Shown here piece by piece: positions 35,181 to 43,704 of a DNA stretch of 54,995 bases. Each line of letters opens with the position of its first letter. Positions within the stretch are counted from its first letter, which is position 1. A program made the position numbers and the translations under genes. Source of the DNA: Rhodospirillaceae bacterium (lineage in GTDB: Bacteria; Pseudomonadota; Alphaproteobacteria; Dongiales; Dongiaceae). The stretch spans positions 1-54,995 of the forward strand of contig JAEUKV010000005.1 of the NCBI GenBank assembly GCA_016794165.1, read 5' to 3'. Under the pieces are notes generated by a model. It made no database searches. It had not been told where the DNA came from and saw nothing but the letters and a program-made list of their open reading frames with translations.

Positions 35181-35834
35181 GTGACAAGCAGCGATGCAGG
35201 GCCCGGCGCTGTCGCGTTGGCGGCCAATGCGATCGCCTGCCAGCGGAGCGAACGCTGGTTGTTCCGCGACCTCAGTTTCAGTCTGGCGGCGGGCGAGGCG
35301 CTGCTGTTGCGCGGTCCCAATGGCAGCGGCAAGTCCAGCCTGCTGCGGCTGCTGGCGGGCCTTCTGCCCCTGGCCGCGGGCAACCTGCGCTGGCGCGGCA
35401 GGGAACTAGGAACCGGCGCACCGGAATACCGGGCCGAACTCGCCTATCTCGGCCATCTCGATGCCTTGAAGCCACAGTTGCTGCTGCGCGAGAACCTTCA
35501 GTTCTGGGCGGATCTGCTCGGGTCGACGGCCGATCTCGACGAGATTGTCGAGCGGGTGGGGCTGGCTCACTGTGCCGATTTGCCGGGCCAGCATCTCTCC
35601 GCCGGACAGCGGCGTCGGTTCGGGCTGGCGCGGCTGTTGCTGAAGCCGGCGCCGCTCTGGCTGCTGGACGAGCCGACCACGGCGCTGGACGCGGCCGGTC
35701 AGGAACTCAGTCTCGACCTCATCGATCGACACCTGGCCGGTGGCGGCATCGCGGTCGTTTCCAGTCATGAGCCCATCGCCATCGCCAGGAGCAGGACCCT
35801 GACGCTGGGCGCCGGCGGGAGGAATCCGTCGTGA
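35181..35834 (+). CDS. ccmA: Heme exporter ATP-binding protein CcmA
   Basis: A 217-residue ABC ATPase of the CcmABCD complex, which releases holo-CcmE during System I cytochrome c maturation. Walker A is GPNGSGKSS, the signature is LSAGQRRRFGLARLLL, Walker B is LWLLDEPTTALD and the H-loop is SSHEP. The GTG at 35181 follows an AGGGGAACG ribosome-binding site and gives the usual family length; GTG at 35133 and ATG at 35154 would only add a non-conserved tail. The TGA overlaps the ccmB start codon as GTGA. It is the first gene of the ccm set. Confidence 0.95.
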   Translation: MTSSDAGPGAVALAANAIACQRSERWLFRDLSFSLAAGEALLLRGPNGSGKSSLLRLLAGLLPLAAGNLRWRGRELGTGAPEYRAELAYLGHLDALKPQLLLRENLQFWADLLGSTADLDEIVERVGLAHCADLPGQHLSAGQRRRFGLARLLLKPAPLWLLDEPTTALDAAGQELSLDLIDRHLAGGGIAVVSSHEPIAIARSRTLTLGAGGRNPS

Positions 35835-36496
35835 CCGGATTCGCCGCCTTGTTGCGCCGGGACCTCAGGTTAAGCCTGCGCCAGGGAATCGACCTGCTGG
35901 CGGTGGTGCTGTTCTTCCTCGCCGCCGGCATCCTGTTCCCCTTCGCCCTGGGGCCGGAACCCGAATTGCTCGGTCGCATCGCCGCCGGCATCGTCATGAC
36001 AATGGCGGCGCTGGCCTCCCTGCTATCACTCGACCGGCTGTTCGCCGCGGATTTCGAGGATGGCAGCCTCGACGGGCTGGTCCTGTCGCCCCTGGCGCTG
36101 GAACTGGTGGCACTGGCGAAAGTGCTGGCGCACTGGCTTTCGACCGGCCTGCCGCTGCTGCTGGCGGCACCCGTCCTGGGCCTGCTGCTCAATCTCCCGG
36201 CGGATCTCTATCCAATCCTGCTGCTGACGCTGCTGGCGGTGACCCTGGCCTTGTCGCTCCTGGGCGGCTTGGGCGCCGGCCTGACCCTGGGCGCGCGGCG
36301 CGGCGGCATCCTGCTCGCCTTCATCGTCCTGCCGCTCTTCGTGCCGGTGCTGATTCTCGGCATGGGGGCGGTCACGGCGGTCGCCCTGGGCGAGAGTCCC
36401 ATGGCGGCGCTGGAACTCCTGCTGGCCCTCGATCTCGGGCTCCTCGCCGTCGGACCCTGGGGAATAGCCGCCGCCCTGAGGCAACTCCTGCGCTGA
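35831..36496 (+). CDS. ccmB: Heme exporter membrane protein CcmB
   Basis: A 221-residue inner-membrane protein with six hydrophobic segments that partners CcmA. Family features include RDLRLSLRQGIDLLAVVLFF at the start, then LLSLDRLFAADFEDGSLDGL in the middle and the FIVLPLFVPVLILGMGAV segment near the end. The GTG start at 35831 overlaps the ccmA stop (GTGA), so translation is coupled. The ccm series is then interrupted by 324 bp without a gene and by an OmpA-domain lipoprotein gene, before resuming with ccmC. Confidence 0.95.
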   Translation: MTGFAALLRRDLRLSLRQGIDLLAVVLFFLAAGILFPFALGPEPELLGRIAAGIVMTMAALASLLSLDRLFAADFEDGSLDGLVLSPLALELVALAKVLAHWLSTGLPLLLAAPVLGLLLNLPADLYPILLLTLLAVTLALSLLGGLGAGLTLGARRGGILLAFIVLPLFVPVLILGMGAVTAVALGESPMAALELLLALDLGLLAVGPWGIAAALRQLLR

Positions 36497-36820
36497 GGGC
36501 GCGAGGGGCCACAGGGGATAGGACTAATAACCCTAAATTTTGATCCGGATTTGATGAAAATGTGACATCAAACACATTGCCGATCGGCCGGTGAACGCAA
36601 AACCAAGTGGACACGACATAAGTGCGATGCCGCGGTTTGTTGCCCTTCTGCAACAGCTGCGGGCATTTTGACACAGGCTGCGTTATTGGGCTGAAACAAC
36701 ATGGATTCCACAAGTTGAATCGGCTTATTGTTAATCATCCGGCACTTGACCGAGTGTTGGGCGGTCGCGATCCGTTTCCATCGCACCTCTTCACGTGAAC
36801 GTCCCAGGGGGTTAAAAACC
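36497..36820. other. 324-bp leader before the OmpA-domain lipoprotein gene
   Basis: No gene was found. This stretch is poorer in GC than the flanking coding regions and has inverted repeats at 36550-36572 (TTTGATG, 9-nt loop, CATCAAA) and 36638-36655 (TGTTGC, 6-nt loop, GCAACA). A TTGACA hexamer at 36668 has no acceptable -10 partner at 17 bp. I take it to hold the promoter and control sites of the downstream gene. The downstream gene itself has AGGGGG before its ATG. Confidence 0.55.
36550..36572. promoter_or_regulatory. Inverted repeat upstream of the OmpA lipoprotein gene
   Basis: Perfect 7-bp arms TTTGATG and CATCAAA around 9 nt. The inner TTGAT/ATCAA halves recall FNR-type half-sites, but the spacing (11 bp between them) is wrong for FNR (4 bp). 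Regulator unknown. Confidence 0.35.
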
Positions 36821-37549
36821 ATGAATCGTAGCTTCAAGCTCCTGCTGATCGGCTCGGCTCTGCTGGCTGTTTCGGCTTGCGCGGCGCCGAACCGCGAACC
36901 GGATCTGTCGAACATTCAGGCGAATGTCGACAAGACCCGCGAAGGCGATTTCGGCGAACTCCTCTATCATCTCAATGAAGCCGGCGATAAGTCGCGCGAA
37001 GCTGAGGCGATCAAGGAGAGCATCGACGCCGATGCGCCGTACCTCTACACCAATCTGCCGCTGCGTCAGGAAGGCGTCCGCCTCGCGGAAGAAGCCGCCG
37101 AACACCGCGCTCGCGCCGAGGCAGCGCTCAACCGCTTCCTCGACCCGATCCGCGCTCGCCTCGCCTATCTCGAATCGCTGCACGTCCCGCAGGACGTCGG
37201 CCCGCAGACCACGTCGATCTATTTCGACACGGGCAGCGCGCAGGTTCGTGACAGCGAAACGGCGGCAATGACCGATGCCGGCAACTTCCTCAGCCAGTAT
37301 CCGATCGCCCATGTCCAGATCAACGCCTACACCGACACCGTCGGCTCGGCCAATGCCAACAAGGCCCTGGCCCAGCGCCGCGCGAAGGCGGTGATGGGCG
37401 CCATGAGCGAAGCCGGCGTGCCGCTCGCGGCCGACGTCTCAGTCGTTGCTGTTGGCGAAGCCGAAGGTGAGGACGAGATGGAGAACCAGGAGAACCGTCG
37501 CGTCGACATCATCGTGCAACCGCATGGTACCTATAACAAAGGCATGTAA
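36821..37549 (+). CDS. OmpA-domain outer-membrane lipoprotein
   Basis: A 242-residue lipoprotein. The lipobox LAVSAC puts the lipidated Cys at residue 20. A helical middle region (residues 30-120) with many Ala and Glu follows, and the C-terminal OmpA/Pal peptidoglycan-binding domain (about 125-238) has IYFDTGSAQV, VQINAYTDTVGSANANKALAQ and RRAKAVMGAM, then a final NQENRRVDIIV. The Arg and Asp residues of the diaminopimelate-binding site are present. It is probably in the outer membrane facing the periplasm. It sits between ccmB and ccmC in the same direction, with its own leader, and a hairpin follows at 37595-37626. Confidence 0.93.
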   Translation: MNRSFKLLLIGSALLAVSACAAPNREPDLSNIQANVDKTREGDFGELLYHLNEAGDKSREAEAIKESIDADAPYLYTNLPLRQEGVRLAEEAAEHRARAEAALNRFLDPIRARLAYLESLHVPQDVGPQTTSIYFDTGSAQVRDSETAAMTDAGNFLSQYPIAHVQINAYTDTVGSANANKALAQRRAKAVMGAMSEAGVPLAADVSVVAVGEAEGEDEMENQENRRVDIIVQPHGTYNKGM

Positions 37550-37594
37550 CGGCCACGCGATCTGATCGACCGATCCGGTCTTTTGGAAAGTCAA

Positions 37595-37626
37595 CCAAGG
37601 GCGTCGCCGCAAGGCGGCGCCCTTGG
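37595..37626 (+). terminator. Hairpin after the OmpA lipoprotein gene
   Basis: A 14-bp stem with one G-T pair, loop GCAA, from 37595 to 37626, 45 bp after the stop codon and 80 bp before ccmC. The following tract CGTTTCCG is only weakly U-rich. It may limit read-through into ccmC. Confidence 0.6.
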
Positions 37627-37706
37627 CGTTTCCGCATATTCTGAGGGCGCCCCTGCGCCACACTGCCACTGGTCCCGGGCGGGCTGTGCCTGTATAAACC
37701 CGGACC

Positions 37707-38447
37707 ATGCATCGCTTTGCCAATCCGGGCCGTTTCCAGCGTCTGGCCGCGCGTCTCCTGCCCTGGCTTAAGGGATTGACGGCGCTTGCTTTTCTGGCCG
37801 GCCTCTATCTCGCACTTCTGGCCTCGCCGCCGGATTATCAGCAGGGTGAAACGGTCCGCATCATGTACGTCCACGTGCCGGCGGCGTGGATGGCCCTGTT
37901 TGCCTATCTGCTGCTCGGCCTCGCCAGTGCCAGCGCCCTGGTCTGGCGCCATCCCCTGGCCGACGTGGCGGCCGCGGCACTCTCGCCGGTCGGCGCCGCC
38001 TTCACCTTCATCGCCCTTGTTACCGGCGCCCTCTGGGGCAAGCCGATGTGGGGCACCTATTGGGTTTGGGATGCGCGCCTGACCTCGTTCCTGCTGCTGT
38101 TCTTTCTCTATCTCGGCCATATGGCGCTGCTGGGCGCCTTCGACGACCGCAGCCGCGGCCAGCGATCGGCCGCGGTGCTGGCGCTGGTCGGGTTGATCAA
38201 CCTGCCGATCATCAAATTCTCGGTCGATTGGTGGAACACCCTGCACCAACCGGCCTCGGTCGCGAGGTTCGACGGTCCCTCAATCGATCCCAGCATGTTG
38301 TGGCCGCTGTTCACCATGGCGGCGGCCTTCCACCTCTATCTGCTGGCCGCGGTGATGGAGCGCATGCGCACTCAGCTGCTGGCAGCGCGGCTGCGCACCC
38401 AGCGCCAGGCGCGCTTCGAGACCTGGCAGGGCGAGCCCGGCGCATGA
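37707..38447 (+). CDS. ccmC: Heme handling membrane protein CcmC
   Basis: A 246-residue inner-membrane protein with six transmembrane segments; it delivers heme to CcmE. The tryptophan-rich WWD-type motif WGTYWVWDARLT is at residues 115-126, flanked by the conserved histidine in YVHVPAAWMA (His56). The sequence IIKFSVDWWNTLHQPASV lies in another conserved periplasmic loop. The first residues MHRFANPGRFQRLAARLLPW are positively charged, as expected for a cytoplasmic N-terminus. The ATG at 37707 is used. It overlaps ccmD by 4 nt (ATGA). Confidence 0.96.
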   Translation: MHRFANPGRFQRLAARLLPWLKGLTALAFLAGLYLALLASPPDYQQGETVRIMYVHVPAAWMALFAYLLLGLASASALVWRHPLADVAAAALSPVGAAFTFIALVTGALWGKPMWGTYWVWDARLTSFLLLFFLYLGHMALLGAFDDRSRGQRSAAVLALVGLINLPIIKFSVDWWNTLHQPASVARFDGPSIDPSMLWPLFTMAAAFHLYLLAAVMERMRTQLLAARLRTQRQARFETWQGEPGA

Positions 38448-38638
38448 ATTCGGTCGAGACCTTCCTCGCAATGGGCGGCTACGGTGCCTATATCTGGCCG
38501 GCCTACGGCGTGGCTTTGGTGGTGCTGGCGGCAATCTGGATCGACGGCGTCTGGCGGCGACGAGAGATCGAACGCCAGTTGCGCGCGCTGGAGGGCCAGT
38601 CGCGCAGTGCGCGCGGGCGGGGCGGGATTGAATCATGA
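38444..38638 (+). CDS. ccmD: CcmD small membrane protein
   Basis: A 64-residue protein with one transmembrane segment (about residues 13-33) and a basic cytoplasmic tail. The motif FLAMGGYGAYIWPAYGVAL is characteristic of CcmD, which helps the CcmABC complex release heme-CcmE. The ATG overlaps the ccmC stop and its stop overlaps the ccmE start, both as ATGA, so the small ORF is firmly supported by operon structure. It would be missed by a longer length cutoff. Confidence 0.95.
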   Translation: MNSVETFLAMGGYGAYIWPAYGVALVVLAAIWIDGVWRRREIERQLRALEGQSRSARGRGGIES

Positions 38639-39105
38639 AACGCAAGACGCTGCGTCTCTACCTGCTGGTGATCAGCCTGGCCTTGCTCGGCATTGCAACA
38701 GCTCTGGTGCTCAATGCCTTCAACCGCGAACTGGTGTTCTTCTTCAGTCCCAGCGACATCGCCGCGGAACGGCCCGCGGCCGGCCGCATGATCCGCCTTG
38801 GCGGCCTGGTCGAGGTCGACAGCCTGAGCAAACTAGAGGACGGCGCCACCGTGAGTTTCCGGGTGACCGATCTCTCCAGCAGTCTGGATGTGGCGTTCCG
38901 CGGCGTTCTTCCCGATCTCTTCCGCGAAGGGCAGGGTGTCGTCGTCCAGGGCGCCTTCAATGAAAGTGGCCGTTTCGTGGCGACGGAGGTCCTGGCCAAG
39001 CACGACGAAAACTACCTGCCGCCGGAAGTGGCCAAGGCGCTCAAGGCTTCCGGCCGCTGGCAGGAGGGTGCCGCCACCATGGGCACCGACGGGAGCGAGC
39101 CATGA
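38635..39105 (+). CDS. ccmE: Periplasmic heme chaperone CcmE
   Basis: A 156-residue membrane-anchored heme chaperone. One N-terminal hydrophobic segment (about residues 8-28) anchors it in the inner membrane; the OB-fold domain is periplasmic. The heme-binding His123 is in AKHDENYLPPEV (HDENY), which forms a covalent bond with heme. The motif RIGGLVEVDSL-like RLGGLVEVDSL is also conserved. ATG overlaps ccmD stop (ATGA) and its TGA overlaps ccmF as ATGA. It passes heme on to the CcmF/H ligase. Confidence 0.97.
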   Translation: MKRKTLRLYLLVISLALLGIATALVLNAFNRELVFFFSPSDIAAERPAAGRMIRLGGLVEVDSLSKLEDGATVSFRVTDLSSSLDVAFRGVLPDLFREGQGVVVQGAFNESGRFVATEVLAKHDENYLPPEVAKALKASGRWQEGAATMGTDGSEP

Positions 39106-41078
39106 TCGTCGAGATCGGCCATTTCGCCCTGGTCCTGGCGCTGGTCCTGGCGGTGGCGCAGGCGACCCTGCCGCTGATCGGCGCGCAACGCGGCATCCGC
39201 CCCTGGATGGCGCTGGCCAAGCCGGCGGCGATCGGCCAGTTCTGTTTCCTGGCCCTGTCCTTCGCCGCCCTGGTCCATGCTTTCGTGGTGAGCGATTTTT
39301 CGGTCGCAGTCGTCTACATGCATTCGCATTCGGCGACGCCGCTCATCTACAAGATCGCCGCCGCGTGGGGCCAGCATGAAGGCTCGCTCCTGCTGTGGGT
39401 GGTGATTCTCGCCTTCTTCGGCGCGTTGGTCGCGATCTTCGGCGACAACCTGCCGCCGCGTCTCAAGGCGCGTACGCTTTCGGTGCAGGCGATGATTGGT
39501 GTCGCTTTCATTCTCTTCACCCTGTTCACCTCGAATCCGTTTGCGCGCCTCAGCCCAGCGCCGTTCGAAGGCGAGGAACTCAACCCGCTGCTGCAGGATC
39601 CCGGCCTCGCCTTCCATCCGCCGATGCTCTACATCGGCTATGTCGGGTTCTCGATGGCGTTTTCCTTTGCCGTGGCGGCGCTGATCGAAGGCAAGGTCGA
39701 CGCGGCCTGGGCTCGCTGGGTCAGGCCCTGGACGCTGCTTTCCTGGACCTGCCTGACCGGTGGCATCGCTCTGGGTGCCCGCTGGGCCTATTATGAGCTC
39801 GGTTGGGGCGGCTGGTGGTTCTGGGACCCGGTCGAGAATGCGAGCTTCATGCCCTGGCTGATGGGGACCGCCCTGCTGCATTCCGCCATCGTGGTGGAAA
39901 AGCGTGACGCCCTCAAGGCCTGGACCCTGCTGCTCTCGATTCTCACCTTCGGCTTTTCGCTGCTGGGCACCTTTCTGGTGCGCTCCGGCGTCATTACGTC
40001 GGTGCATGCCTTTGCCCAGGACCCCGCGCGCGGGGTGTTCATCCTCGGCATTCTGGTACTGGCCCTGGGTGGGGCGCTGGCGCTCTTCGCCTGGCGCGCG
40101 CCGACCCTGAAGGCCGGCGGCATGTTCGCTCCGGTCAGCCGCGAATCCGCCCTGATGCTCAACAACCTGCTGATCGGGACACTGACCTTCACCGTTCTCC
40201 TCGGCACATTGCTGCCGCTGCTGTTCGACGTGATGGACAGCGGCGACGTGTCGGTCGGCCCACCTTACTACAAGTGGACCTTCATCCCGATTTCCCTGCC
40301 GCTGATCGCGCTTGCGGCGATCGGACCCCTGCTGGGCTGGAAACGCGGCAACATCCGCCAGGCGATGCGCAGTCTCTGGGGCGCCGGAGCACTCGCGGCG
40401 GCCGGTTTCGTCATTGCGCTTTGGATCGACTGGGGTCGCGAGATGCTGGCGGGCTTCGGCATCGCGCTCGGCCTCTGGCTGCTGATCGGCACGCTGGTCG
40501 AATGGGCCGAGCGCGTGCGCTTGTTCCGGGCCCCGCCATTGGAAAGCTGGCGGCGCATCCGCCATCTGCCGCGCGCGGCCTATGGCATGTCGCTGGCCCA
40601 TGCCGGTCTTGCCATCGCCATCATCGGCATCACTGCCTCCTCCGCCTGGAAAATGGAAGAGATCCGGCAGATGCGGCCGGGCGAGAGCATGACCATCGGC
40701 AGCTTCAGCTACCGCCTGGAATCCGTGAGCGGCGTACGCGGGCCGAACTACATCGCCGAGCAGGCGCATTTCGCGGTCAGCAAGGATGGCGTTCCCTACA
40801 CCGATCTCTATCCCGAGCGCCGGCAGTACATGGTGCAGCCGATGCCGACAACGGAAGCAGCGATCGAATCGCATATCTTTGGCGATCTCTACGCGGTGAT
40901 CGGCGAAGGTGACGGCAAGGGGGCCTGGACCGTACGCATCTATGAGGAGCCGCTGGTGCCGTGGATCTGGACCGGGTCCATCCTAATGGTGCTGGGCGGC
41001 ATCGTGTCGATCAGCGATCGCCGCTACCGTGTCGGGGCACCCAACCGCCAACCCGCCGCGCTCCCGGCCAAGGCCTGA
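39102..41078 (+). CDS. ccmF: Cytochrome c heme lyase subunit CcmF
   Basis: A 658-residue inner-membrane protein with many transmembrane segments, the core of the heme ligase that attaches heme to apocytochrome c. The WWD motif WGGWWFWDPVENASF is at residues 235-249, and conserved parts include GQHEGSLLLWV and GFSLLGTFLVRSG. Histidines for heme-b ligation are present around these parts. A long periplasmic loop precedes the C-terminal transmembrane segment. ATG overlaps the ccmE stop (ATGA). The stop is 32 bp before ccmG, the longest spacing inside the C-to-I block. Confidence 0.96.
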   Translation: MIVEIGHFALVLALVLAVAQATLPLIGAQRGIRPWMALAKPAAIGQFCFLALSFAALVHAFVVSDFSVAVVYMHSHSATPLIYKIAAAWGQHEGSLLLWVVILAFFGALVAIFGDNLPPRLKARTLSVQAMIGVAFILFTLFTSNPFARLSPAPFEGEELNPLLQDPGLAFHPPMLYIGYVGFSMAFSFAVAALIEGKVDAAWARWVRPWTLLSWTCLTGGIALGARWAYYELGWGGWWFWDPVENASFMPWLMGTALLHSAIVVEKRDALKAWTLLLSILTFGFSLLGTFLVRSGVITSVHAFAQDPARGVFILGILVLALGGALALFAWRAPTLKAGGMFAPVSRESALMLNNLLIGTLTFTVLLGTLLPLLFDVMDSGDVSVGPPYYKWTFIPISLPLIALAAIGPLLGWKRGNIRQAMRSLWGAGALAAAGFVIALWIDWGREMLAGFGIALGLWLLIGTLVEWAERVRLFRAPPLESWRRIRHLPRAAYGMSLAHAGLAIAIIGITASSAWKMEEIRQMRPGESMTIGSFSYRLESVSGVRGPNYIAEQAHFAVSKDGVPYTDLYPERRQYMVQPMPTTEAAIESHIFGDLYAVIGEGDGKGAWTVRIYEEPLVPWIWTGSILMVLGGIVSISDRRYRVGAPNRQPAALPAKA

Positions 41079-41110
41079 GAAACAGCGAGAACGCCGGAGT
41101 TGATCCAAGC

Positions 41111-41647
41111 ATGCGCCGCCTGATTTTCCTGGTACCTCTTCTTGTCGTGGTGCTGCTGGCGGTGCTGTTCTGGCGCGGCCTCGACCCGGCGCGAAACCCG
41201 GCCAGCCTCAACTCCGCCCTCATCGGCAAGAGCGTTCCCGCCTTTGCCCTGGCCGGCCTGACGCCGGGGGCGCCCGGCCTCACCGCGGCGGACCTCAAGG
41301 GGCAGGTGACGGTACTCAACTTCTTTGCCTCCTGGTGCGCACCCTGTCGCGCCGAACATCCCTTGCTGATGGAATTGGCTCGAGATCCGAACCTTCGGGT
41401 GGTCGGGATCACCTACAAGGACGAACCGGCGAAATCCGCGGCATTCCTGGCGGAGCTCGGCGATCCCTTTGCCGCCATCGGCGCGGACGAGACCGGGCGG
41501 GTCGGTATCGATTTCGGCCTCACCGGGGTACCGGAGACCTATGTCATCGACCGCGACGGCATCATTCGCTACCGGCTGGCGCAGCCGCTCGACTCGGCAC
41601 GGCTGGAGCAGGAGATCCGACCCTTGCTGGCGGACCTGGCATCGTGA
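41111..41647 (+). CDS. ccmG: Thiol:disulfide interchange protein CcmG/DsbE
   Basis: A 178-residue thioredoxin-like reductase of the periplasm, anchored by an N-terminal hydrophobic segment (residues 4-21). The active site is Cys76-Ala-Pro-Cys79 in FFASWCAPCRAEHP, reduced by CcdA/DsbD-type proteins, and used to keep the apocytochrome cysteines or CcmH reduced. The cis-Pro region TGVPETYVI follows. The ATG at 41111 is the first good start; a longer upstream frame overlaps ccmF and is not similar. The TGA overlaps the ccmH start as GTGA. Confidence 0.96.
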   Translation: MRRLIFLVPLLVVVLLAVLFWRGLDPARNPASLNSALIGKSVPAFALAGLTPGAPGLTAADLKGQVTVLNFFASWCAPCRAEHPLLMELARDPNLRVVGITYKDEPAKSAAFLAELGDPFAAIGADETGRVGIDFGLTGVPETYVIDRDGIIRYRLAQPLDSARLEQEIRPLLADLAS

Positions 41648-42180
41648 GCAACGTCGCGACGCTGTTCCTTGCGCGGGCGGTGGTGGCGGTGCTGCTGCTG
41701 GCGCTGGTGTCCGCGAGCCTTCCGGGGATGATCGCCCCGGCCCAGGCGGTCAGCGCCGACGAGCAATTGTCCGATCCGGCACTGGAAGTGCGCGCGCGCA
41801 ATCTGATGCGAGAGGTCCGCTGCGTGGTCTGTCAGGCACAGTCGATCGGTGAATCGGATGCCGGCATCGCGGTCGATCTCAGGCATCTGATCCGTGCCCA
41901 GGTCGCCGCCGGTGCCAGCGACGACCAAATCCGTCAGTTCCTGGTCGACCGCTATGGCGATTTCATTCTGTTCAAACCACCGTTCAAGGCCGAAACGGCG
42001 GTGTTGTGGATCGGTCCCTTCGTCGTTCTCCTCACGGGCTTTGGCCTGCTGGTCTGGTTCTTCCGGCGGCGCCGGACGATCGCCGCGCCGGCCGCGCTGG
42101 ATCCGGAGGAAACCCGGCGTGTGGCGCGGGCACTCGACGATTCCGGTATCGCGGATCTGGAACGGGGAAGCTCGACATGA
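41644..42180 (+). CDS. ccmH: Cytochrome c-type biogenesis protein CcmH
   Basis: A 178-residue protein with a cleavable-type signal or anchor (residues 1-35), a periplasmic domain and a C-terminal transmembrane segment (about residues 112-136). The redox motif is Cys60-Val-Val-Cys63 in VRCVVCQAQSI, the LRCxxCQ hallmark, which handles the apocytochrome thiols. The segment DLRHLIRAQVAAGASDDQI and DRYGDFILFKPP are also conserved. The GTG start at 41644 overlaps the ccmG stop (GTGA), and the TGA overlaps the ccmI start (ATGA). Confidence 0.96.
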   Translation: MSNVATLFLARAVVAVLLLALVSASLPGMIAPAQAVSADEQLSDPALEVRARNLMREVRCVVCQAQSIGESDAGIAVDLRHLIRAQVAAGASDDQIRQFLVDRYGDFILFKPPFKAETAVLWIGPFVVLLTGFGLLVWFFRRRRTIAAPAALDPEETRRVARALDDSGIADLERGSST

Positions 42181-43535
42181 TCGCGATCTGGTTCGTTCTT
42201 GCCGCGATGACACTGGCGACGGCGGTACTGCTGGCGCTGCCCCTCTTCAACACGCGCAAGTTCAAGAACGAGATCGTCTATGCGCTCGAGGTCTACCGTG
42301 ACCAGATCCAGGAACTCAATCGCGACGCGGCTGCTGGCCTCATCGCGCCCGACCAGGCCAAGCAGGCTCAGATCGAGATCGAGCGGCGCATCCTGGCGCT
42401 GACCGAAGGGCCGCAATGGCAGCCGGCGCGATATCCTTCCCATGGCATGCTGGTGGTCGCCGCCGTGGTGCTGCCGCTGCTGGGGTTCGGGCTCTATCTG
42501 TTGATCGGCGCGCCGGCCTTGCCAGGGCAGCCCTTTGCCCACGTCGCCGACACCGCCGCCAGCACGCCCGAAATCGCGCGACTGGAAGAGGCGGTCGCGA
42601 CGCGGCCGACCGACGCTGCGGCCTGGGCATCGCTTGCCGCCGGCTATGACGCGGCCGCGCGCCCGAAGGATGCCGCCACGGCCTATGGCAAGGCCGTGGC
42701 CCTCGGTGCCAATGACGCGGTCACCCTGTCGGCCTACGGCCAGGCCCTGCTGATGGCCAGCGACGGTCAGGTCACCGAGCCGGCGATCGCCGCCTTCCGG
42801 CGCGCCCTGGCGAGCGATCCCAGCAATCCGGTGGCACGCTTTTTCCTTGCCTTGGGTCGCGCCCAGAGCGGCGATGTCGAAGGGGCGCTGACCGATTGGC
42901 TGGCGCTGGAGAAGGAAACCCCGGCTGACGCGCCCTGGCGCGGGATCCTGGAAAGCCATATCGCCAAGGCCACGCAGCGCCTCAACGGCGGCGGGAACGG
43001 CGCTGGCGGCGCGATCGCCACGGCTCCACCGGCCGCTGTTGTCGGTCCCGATGAATCCGACCTGGCGGCGGTGACATCGATGGGCGCGGAGGAGCAGCGG
43101 GCATTCATTGACGGCATGGTGACGCGCCTGGCCGAGCGACTGGCTGCGCAACCGGACGATCTCGACGGCTGGGTGCGGCTGGCGCGCGCTTACCAGGTGC
43201 TGGGCCGTGCCGACGAGGCGCGCGGCGCCTGGGCCAAGGCTGCGGCGCTGGCGCCAGCCCGCCTCGACATTCAGCTCGACTATGCCGATGCCATCATCGC
43301 CGGGCGCACGGATGTCGACCGCTACTTGCCGCCGGAGTTTATCGAGGCGGTCGGCCGCGCCCGCACTCTCGACCCGCGCAATCCGCTCGGTCTCTATTAC
43401 GGGGGCCTCGTGGCACGCGTCGCCGGCAATCGGGCCGAGGCGCAGCGGCTATGGCAAGCGGTGCTCGATCAGCTGCCGGCGGATTCACCGCAACGCGCGG
43501 TCCTGCAGAAGGAACTGGATGCGCTGCTGCAGTAA
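42177..43535 (+). CDS. ccmI: Apocytochrome c chaperone CcmI
   Basis: A 452-residue bipartite protein. Two N-terminal transmembrane segments (about residues 3-21 and 86-106) enclose a cytoplasmic helical loop with VYALEVYRDQIQELNRDAAA, and a large periplasmic C-terminal part has TPR repeats, such as ARLEEAVATRPTDAAAWASL and DGWVRLARAYQVLGRADEA. This is the typical alphaproteobacterial CcmI, which binds the C-terminal helix of apocytochrome c. It is the last gene of the ccm set; ATG overlaps ccmH stop (ATGA). A poly-Gly/Ala linker divides the TPR region. Confidence 0.95.
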   Translation: MIAIWFVLAAMTLATAVLLALPLFNTRKFKNEIVYALEVYRDQIQELNRDAAAGLIAPDQAKQAQIEIERRILALTEGPQWQPARYPSHGMLVVAAVVLPLLGFGLYLLIGAPALPGQPFAHVADTAASTPEIARLEEAVATRPTDAAAWASLAAGYDAAARPKDAATAYGKAVALGANDAVTLSAYGQALLMASDGQVTEPAIAAFRRALASDPSNPVARFFLALGRAQSGDVEGALTDWLALEKETPADAPWRGILESHIAKATQRLNGGGNGAGGAIATAPPAAVVGPDESDLAAVTSMGAEEQRAFIDGMVTRLAERLAAQPDDLDGWVRLARAYQVLGRADEARGAWAKAAALAPARLDIQLDYADAIIAGRTDVDRYLPPEFIEAVGRARTLDPRNPLGLYYGGLVARVAGNRAEAQRLWQAVLDQLPADSPQRAVLQKELDALLQ

Positions 43536-43704
43536 GCGAGCAGGGGCATGCCGGCTGAATATTGGTATTACTATTATGTTTTTCAGACGGTTACTTCCAG
43601 GGGCTCATCAATATCCTTAACGTTTGTTTCACCATATCCACCCACAATGACGCGTTGATTTGCGACAGGTACGCCGGCTGGCAGGATTTGATCCGAGGCG
43701 CGGA

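Noticed and set aside
33611-35383. 590-codon minus-strand ORF
   Set aside because: Antisense to pmbA and the start of ccmA; no protein-like features.
36668-36696. TTGACA hexamer as an ompA-type promoter
   Set aside because: At 16-18 bp spacing the -10 candidates are CTGAAA or similar, too poor a match to call.
39012-40874. 620-codon minus-strand ORF
   Set aside because: Antisense to ccmF, rich in His, Gln and Arg, with no recognisable domain.
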